Assembly: GCA_009937605.1 (NCBI GenBank) | Contig: JAACFG010000010.1 | Span: 1 to 36,858, forward strand | DNA: 36,858 bases | Reading direction: 5' to 3' | Source: Gammaproteobacteria bacterium | GTDB lineage: Bacteria; Pseudomonadota; Gammaproteobacteria; Steroidobacterales; Woeseiaceae | In this document: positions 32,589 to 36,858 of the stretch, in pieces | Position numbering within the stretch: the first letter of the stretch is position 1 | Layout of the letters: the number at the start of each line of letters is the position of its first letter | Notes under the pieces: generated by a model | The model's input: only the letters and a program-made list of their open reading frames with translations | What the model was told of the DNA's origin: nothing | The model's database searches: none | Program-made: the position numbers and the translations under genes

Positions 32589-34423
32589 TACACGTCACCT
32601 CGCAGCGACTCGATCTTCTCAACAATCTCTCGAATCAGGAAGGGCTGACCGGTTACCTTGCTGAACGGCAGGGTTTCCATGCACAGCTTGTCGCGGAGGA
32701 CGGTGCTGAGCTGCCCGTTATTCATCTCGGGCATCAGTATTTTGTCGAAGCGGCCAAGAATCTCGCCGAGATTCCTGGGCAGAGGATTGATATGACGCAG
32801 GTGAACGAAACTCACACCCGTTCGGCGCGTGGCCTGGTAGATAGGTCCGTAGGTCGAACCCCAGCCAACGACCACGATGTCGCCGCTGTCAGGACCGTGT
32901 TCGATGCGCTGGTCGTCAATGAATTCGGCGACGGCATCGATCTTGGCGGCACGCATATCTGTCATTCGCTGATGATTGGCCGGATCGTAGGAAATGTGCC
33001 CGGTCTCGACGTCTTTCTCGAGGCCGCCGATACGATGCAGCAGGTCCGGCATGCCCGGTGTCACCCAAGGGCGGCCCAGGCTCTTCTCATCGCGCGTAAA
33101 AGCCCTGCGCTGCGGACTGTCGTCCGACTCAGGCACAATGTTCTTTGTAATCGGCTCGAAAGCGGCCATATCCGGAATTCGCCAGGGTTCTGCTGCGTTG
33201 GAAAGGTATCCATCTGCCAGGAGTATGACGGGCGTCATGTGGCGAATAGCGATACGCGTGGCTTCAATAGCCATCTCGAAACACTCACCTGACGTTGACG
33301 CTGACAATACGGGGAGTGGTGTGTCGGCGTTGCGGCCATATACGGCCTGGTAGAGATCGGATTGTTCGGTTTTCGTCGGCAGACCGGTGGACGGACCACC
33401 ACGTTGCCAGTTGACGATGACCAGAGGCAGCTCGGCGCTGACCGCGAGTCCCATTGCTTCCGTCTTCAGTGCAATGCCGGGACCGGAGCTCGAAGTCACG
33501 CCGATCATGCCGCCATACGACGCGCCGATCGCGGCGCAGATAGCGGCTATTTCGTCTTCGGCCTGGAACGTGCCGACGCCCATTTCTGCGAGACGGGTAA
33601 GCCGGTGCAACAAAGGCGAGGCTGGCGTAATCGGGTAGGAGCAGAACATGACTTGTGTTTTGGCAAGTTCGCCAGCCGCGGCAAGGCCGAGCGCCAGAGC
33701 TTCCGCACCCGTGATGCTGCGGTACTCACCGGGCTCCATGTCGGCCTCGGCCAGCTGGATTTGGCTCAGGTTGGCTGACATTTCCGCGGTTTCGGCAAAC
33801 GCGTGCCCGGCGTGAAGTGCCCGGATGTTGGCATCGCGCATCGTGGCCTGGTCGGCAAGGCGACGGCTTATCCATGCCTCTACCGATTCGAGTTCGCGGT
33901 CAAACATCCAGAGCAACATACCGAGCGCGTAGAAGTTTTTGCAGCGACCCCCTTCGCTCTTGCTGAGGCCAAACTCTTTGACGGCCTCGAGATTGAGGTG
34001 ACTGATATCCGCCGTGACGATCTGGAAGTCATTCAGCGTGCCGTCTTCGCGCGGGTCCGTGTCGTAACCCGCCTTTACCAGGTTGCGCGCCGTGAACGAG
34101 TCATTGTTGATCAGGATCAGCGCACCTTTGTCGAGCAGGGGCAGGCTGACTTTGAGGGCGGCCGGATTAAACGCAACCAGCACCTCCGGTGCGTCGCCAG
34201 CCGTCGTAATGGGGCCACCGCCCAGGTTGATCTGGTAGGCCGAGACGCCAAACGTGGTGCCGACCGGTGCCCGGATTTCCGCAGGATAGTCCGGGAATGT
34301 CGCAAAATCGGCGCCCGCCAGCGCAGTCGAGACAGCGAACTGCGATCCCATGAGCTGGATGCCGTCGCCTGAGTCTCCCGCCAGACGGATGACAATGGAG
34401 TCTACGTCGTTGTTTCTATTCAC
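32588..34423 (-). CDS. korA: 2-oxoacid:ferredoxin oxidoreductase, fused gamma-alpha subunit
   Basis: 611 residues. The N-terminal third is the gamma domain (IRLAGDSGDGIQLMGSQFA, VGTTFGVSAYQI); the rest is the alpha subunit with PITPASPLLHRL, TSSSGPGIALKTEAMG and NWQRGGPSTGLPTKTEQSDL, which binds the TPP pyrimidine and CoA. This gamma-alpha fusion with a separate beta subunit is the two-subunit KorAB type found in mycobacteria and Hydrogenobacter; it converts 2-oxoglutarate to succinyl-CoA with reduction of ferredoxin. Starts at GTG 34423, the only option after a stop four codons upstream, without a visible ribosome site. Diverges from the ferredoxin gene. Confidence 0.93.
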   Translation of the reverse strand: MNRNNDVDSIVIRLAGDSGDGIQLMGSQFAVSTALAGADFATFPDYPAEIRAPVGTTFGVSAYQINLGGGPITTAGDAPEVLVAFNPAALKVSLPLLDKGALILINNDSFTARNLVKAGYDTDPREDGTLNDFQIVTADISHLNLEAVKEFGLSKSEGGRCKNFYALGMLLWMFDRELESVEAWISRRLADQATMRDANIRALHAGHAFAETAEMSANLSQIQLAEADMEPGEYRSITGAEALALGLAAAGELAKTQVMFCSYPITPASPLLHRLTRLAEMGVGTFQAEDEIAAICAAIGASYGGMIGVTSSSGPGIALKTEAMGLAVSAELPLVIVNWQRGGPSTGLPTKTEQSDLYQAVYGRNADTPLPVLSASTSGECFEMAIEATRIAIRHMTPVILLADGYLSNAAEPWRIPDMAAFEPITKNIVPESDDSPQRRAFTRDEKSLGRPWVTPGMPDLLHRIGGLEKDVETGHISYDPANHQRMTDMRAAKIDAVAEFIDDQRIEHGPDSGDIVVVGWGSTYGPIYQATRRTGVSFVHLRHINPLPRNLGEILGRFDKILMPEMNNGQLSTVLRDKLCMETLPFSKVTGQPFLIREIVEKIESLRGDV

Positions 34424-34582
34424 AAAAAATGATCAATCTTAAGATGCGGCCCATGCCTGATCGGGCCTGTGACCGTGAGTTTAACGCAAACGCCGCACAA
34501 GCTTGCATGTGAGCAAATCACGGCTTGATTAGCGGTCCAACTTCGCATAGCTTACGCGGTCCGGAAACAGAGGGTCGTACCA

Positions 34583-34906
34583 ATGACATTCGTTGTCACA
34601 GAAGCCTGTATTAAGTGCAAACTGACGGACTGCGTCGAGGTTTGTCCCGTGGATTGCTTCCATGAAGGGCCAAACTTCCTCGTGATCGATCCCGATGAGT
34701 GTATCGACTGCACGTTGTGTGAGCCCGAATGCCCGGTAGAGGCCATCTACTCGGAAGACGAGATTCCGGCCGGCCAGGAGCAATACCTGGAGTTGAACGC
34801 CGAGCTGTCGCTGGAATGGCCTGTCATCACCGAGATGAAGGATCCGCCGGCCGACGCCGACGAATGGCGTGAGGTCAAGGACAAGCTGCAGTATCTCGAG
34901 CGATAA
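34583..34906 (+). CDS. fdxA: 7Fe ferredoxin (3Fe-4S/4Fe-4S)
   Basis: 107 residues, the Azotobacter FdxA type. Cysteines at 9, 12, 17, 21 and 25 and at 40, 43, 46 and 50 have the spacing of a protein with one 3Fe-4S and one 4Fe-4S cluster ([17 protein letters not shown] and [12 protein letters not shown]). The C-terminal extension ([16 protein letters not shown]) is family-typical. ATG 34583 has GAGGG about nine bases upstream. It diverges from korA across 159 bases, so it is the likely electron acceptor of the oxidoreductase. Its 3' end overlaps the convergent dehalogenase-like gene by 32 bases. Confidence 0.95.
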   Translation: MTFVVTEACIKCKLTDCVEVCPVDCFHEGPNFLVIDPDECIDCTLCEPECPVEAIYSEDEIPAGQEQYLELNAELSLEWPVITEMKDPPADADEWREVKDKLQYLER

Positions 34907-35774
34907 ACCGTATTAGAACGTCGGCGAGTTCCTCGCCCTTATCCTCCTGCAGGAAATGTCCTGCATTCCTGATAATCGTATGTTCCTGACCCTGAGCGCC
35001 AGGGACGGATTCCTGCCACATTTTTTCGCCGCCCCGCGTTATCGGGTCGCGGTTGCTGAACGTCGTCAGGAACGGCTTCGACCATCTTTTGAAGACTTCC
35101 CAGGCGGCGATATTCGCATCGCGCGCCGGGTCATCCGGCGTCGACGGTACCAGTTGAGGAAAAGCGCGCGTACCTGCCTTGTAGCGAGCTGAGGGAAATG
35201 GCGCATCGTAAGCTGCGACTTCCTCCACGGTGAGCTCCCTAACCGTACCCTTCTGCACGATGCCGCCTATCGGGAACCATGGGCTGTAGCGCGCGAATGC
35301 CCGCCATATCTTGAAAGCTTTTGGCAGGGTCTCGTCCCCGGTGGGGAGGCCACCGTTACCAAGGGCAATGCGCGCGAAGCGCTGCTCATTCTCTGCTGCA
35401 ACCCGCAGGCCGATCAACGAGCCCCAGTCCTGGCAAAACAGGTTTATATCGCTGAGGTCCAGCGCCTCGATGAACGATGTCATCCACGCGACGTGGCCGG
35501 CGTAGGCGTAGTCCGACTTTCGTGTTGGCTTGTCGGATTTGCCGAAGCCGATCAGGTCGGGCGCGATGACGCGGTGGCCCGCATCGCGAAGGGGAGGAAT
35601 CATGTGACGATACAGATACGACCAGCTTGGTTCCCCGTGTAGGAGAAGGACGACGGCGCCATCTCGAGGCCCCTCGTCGACATAGTGCATGCGCAGGCCG
35701 TCGATCTCGACGTAATTTGGCGCGAAGTCGTAGTCCGGCAGGTCTTCAAATCGATCGTCGGGCGGGTCCGTGAT
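34875..35774 (-). CDS. Haloalkane-dehalogenase-like alpha/beta hydrolase, start codon unclear
   Basis: Protein of the DhlA-type (HLD-I) branch. Motifs: [17 protein letters not shown], nucleophile in LFCQDWGSL with the adjacent halide-binding Trp, cap region with WKVFKRW-like tryptophans ([10 protein letters not shown]), acid Asp in FSNRDPIT and base His in NAGHFLQED. The first ATG is at 35690 (271 residues), but family-like sequence continues upstream ([21 protein letters not shown], in two parts in homologues) to about 35774. Between the stop at 35792-35790 and ATG 35690 there is no ATG, GTG or TTG. Starting at ATC 35774 gives 299 residues, the usual length. Coordinates include this extension; the strictly canonical gene is 34875-35690. 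Dehalogenase activity itself is inferred. Confidence 0.8.
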   Translation of the reverse strand: MTDPPDDRFEDLPDYDFAPNYVEIDGLRMHYVDEGPRDGAVVLLLHGEPSWSYLYRHMIPPLRDAGHRVIAPDLIGFGKSDKPTRKSDYAYAGHVAWMTSFIEALDLSDINLFCQDWGSLIGLRVAAENEQRFARIALGNGGLPTGDETLPKAFKIWRAFARYSPWFPIGGIVQKGTVRELTVEEVAAYDAPFPSARYKAGTRAFPQLVPSTPDDPARDANIAAWEVFKRWSKPFLTTFSNRDPITRGGEKMWQESVPGAQGQEHTIIRNAGHFLQEDKGEELADVLIRFIARDTAACP

Positions 35775-35791
35775 TCCGTTACAGTAGCATT

Positions 35792-36700
35792 ATGACGATG
35801 AGCCACCGCGCAAAATTTGTTCGCTGGTTGACCAGCGGCTACATGCAGAAACTCGACGTGGCGAATGTGCCAGTCGAAACAGCGAGAAAACACCTCGAAT
35901 CGATCGCCCGGATGTTGCTCGTTAAGGCAGTTGGCGTGTCGGTCGAACCGTCAGAAATAGCGGGTATCGAGGTCGACTGGTTGAGACCGAAGAACGCGCG
36001 TGAGGACAAGGTTCTGTTCTACTTGCATGGCGGTGCCTATGTCATCGGTAGCCGTCGGACGCACCGCCAATTGGTGAGTCATATAGCCAGGGAGGCCGGC
36101 GTTACAGCGGTCATTCCGGAATATCGGCTTGCACCCGAAAACCCCTTTCCTGCGGCCATTGACGACGCTGTTGCAGTCTATCGAGCACTACTCGAATCCG
36201 GGTTCGAGCCCGAGAATATCGTTATCTCGGGAGATTCGGCCGGTGGTGGCTTGTCGGTTGCGGCGCTGCTCGCGCTGCGACACGCGGGAGACCCGTTGCC
36301 GGCGGCAGCGGTGCTGCTGTCACCTTTTCTCGATGTCACGGCAAGCGGCGAGTCGGCCACGACACGCGCGGACCAGGATCCGTGGTTCAAGGTATCGGAC
36401 ATGGCAGTCGTCGCTCGCTACTACTGTCCAGATGAGACCAAGTGGCGAGATCCACTCGTGTCCCCGGTGTTCGCCAACGTGTCGGGATTGCCACCCATGA
36501 TGATCCAGGTGGGTGACGACGAGATACTGTTGAGCGACTCGACGCGCCTGGCGGAAAAGCTCGAAGCAGCAGGCATCGATGTCGAGATCGAAGTGTGGCC
36601 GGAAATGTGGCACGTCTTCCCGATGTTCGTCGGCAAGATGCCGGAAGCCCGCAGGGCCGTCGAGAAGATCGGCGTGTACATCAACAAGGCAGTTTCCTAG
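35792..36700 (+). CDS. Alpha/beta hydrolase of the hormone-sensitive-lipase (type IV) family
   Basis: 302-residue esterase. Oxyanion motif HGGAYVIGS (79-87), nucleophile Ser149 in GDSAGGGLS, acid Asp in VGDDEILLSDS (242-243) and base His274 in MWHVFPMF; all complete. No signal peptide, so cytoplasmic. Short-chain acyl ester activity is typical. ATG 35792 or ATG 35798 may be the start; no ribosome site is evident. It diverges from the dehalogenase-like gene with only about 17 bases between the two coding regions, if the longer form of that gene is right. It is followed by a LexA box belonging to the next gene. Confidence 0.92.
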   Translation: MTMSHRAKFVRWLTSGYMQKLDVANVPVETARKHLESIARMLLVKAVGVSVEPSEIAGIEVDWLRPKNAREDKVLFYLHGGAYVIGSRRTHRQLVSHIAREAGVTAVIPEYRLAPENPFPAAIDDAVAVYRALLESGFEPENIVISGDSAGGGLSVAALLALRHAGDPLPAAAVLLSPFLDVTASGESATTRADQDPWFKVSDMAVVARYYCPDETKWRDPLVSPVFANVSGLPPMMIQVGDDEILLSDSTRLAEKLEAAGIDVEIEVWPEMWHVFPMFVGKMPEARRAVEKIGVYINKAVS

Positions 36701-36722
36701 AAATATCATGGTGTTAGGAGTA

Positions 36723-36742
36723 TACTGTATGTATTCACAGTA
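36723..36742 (+). promoter_or_regulatory. LexA box upstream of the gene at 36766
   Basis: TACTGTATGTATTCACAGTA contains CTGT-N8-ACAG (36725-36740), a full LexA operator, with a -10-like TATACT (36721-36726) overlapping it. It lies 23 bases before the ATG at 36766, which has its own ribosome site. Confidence 0.9.
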
Positions 36743-36765
36743 TAAGTTTTTGCAGGGAAGCCGCC

Positions 36766-36858
36766 ATGTCCTCCGCCATCGTACCGATTCAAGACCACCG
36801 CCAGTTCGAGCAGTCTGACAGCGAGAAACTCGGTGACGAGATCACCGAACTCTGCGGC
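36766..36858 (+). CDS. Start of a probable DUF222/HNH-endonuclease-type protein (cut by the window edge)
   Basis: Only 31 residues are visible: a variable opening, then LGDEITELCG, which I recognise as the wording at the start of DUF222-domain proteins that carry a C-terminal HNH nuclease motif. ATG 36766 has AGGGAAG five bases upstream. The LexA box makes it DNA-damage-inducible. The HNH part lies outside the window, so the nuclease assignment is from memory of the family and not from visible catalytic residues. Confidence 0.6.
   Translation, partial: MSSAIVPIQDHRQFEQSDSEKLGDEITELCG

Noticed and set aside
1..36858. Mobile elements, CRISPR arrays, tRNA or rRNA genes, phage genes, toxin-antitoxin pairs
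   Set aside because: No transposase, integrase, regularly spaced repeat, clover-leaf sequence or typical small toxin/antitoxin pair was seen in the frames or gaps.

Overview
The window reads as one stretch of chromosome from a high-GC, probably marine or sediment Gammaproteobacterium. The methionine sulfoxide repair genes (msrP/msrQ, msrA), the E. coli-type LexA boxes (CTGT-N8-ACAG), the MscS, GTP cyclohydrolase I and Omp85 families, and the start of a DUF222/HNH-type gene suggest something close to Woeseiales or Steroidobacterales. That placement is inference; there is no rRNA here. I see no insertion sequence, phage gene, CRISPR array, tRNA or rRNA. Genes are dense, small operons alternate in strand, and the only gap above 300 bases (11533-11920) is filled by a riboswitch.

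Layout. 1-1439: msrQ (cut by the window edge) and msrP on the minus strand, diverging from a small membrane protein. 1981-7090: a DsbA/FrnE-like oxidoreductase; an epoxide-hydrolase-like enzyme (minus); then a plus-strand operon of a PlsC-type acyltransferase, a lipoprotein amidohydrolase and a DksA/TraR zinc-finger protein. 7150-11532: a minus-strand operon read as SDR, TerB-like protein, DUF6090-like membrane protein, penicillin-acylase-family lipoprotein. 11561-15070: promoter, T-box leader, intrinsic terminator and ileS. 15072-16691: an outer-membrane beta-barrel. 16737-19171: a small unknown gene with a CAGGA-rich leader, a SRPBCC/GyrI-like protein and murI. 19228-25932: an M49-like lipoprotein peptidase, an APMAP-like propeller, folE, msrA, a TPR/TonB-C protein and a radical SAM protein under a LexA box. 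26000-29408: a glycine-zipper lipoprotein, mscS, a royal-jelly-family propeller and a rhomboid protease. 29464-31605: SRPBCC, Nudix and metallo-beta-lactamase-fold genes with overlapping ends. 31602-34906: korB, korA and a 7Fe ferredoxin. 34875-36858: a haloalkane-dehalogenase-like enzyme, an HSL-type esterase and, behind a second LexA box, the start of a probable DUF222/HNH protein.

The most striking signal is at ileS. The leader carries the features of a transcription-attenuating isoleucine T-box: an AGTA motif, an ATC specifier, the conserved GGGTGGTACCGCG element and a mutually exclusive 18-bp terminator. The enzyme is the IleRS2 type (the type associated with mupirocin resistance), with its class I signature rearranged from HxGH to GIHH. 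T-boxes are overwhelmingly a Gram-positive device, so leader and gene together look like an imported cassette. Other points worth a second look: an SOS promoter that would give an almost leaderless mRNA for the radical SAM gene; a 5' leader with three CAGGA-type motifs, one in a perfect GGA-loop hairpin; a dehalogenase whose conserved N-terminus has no canonical start codon; an amidohydrolase that has lost its first HxH metal site; and seven convergent gene junctions that leave almost no room for terminators.
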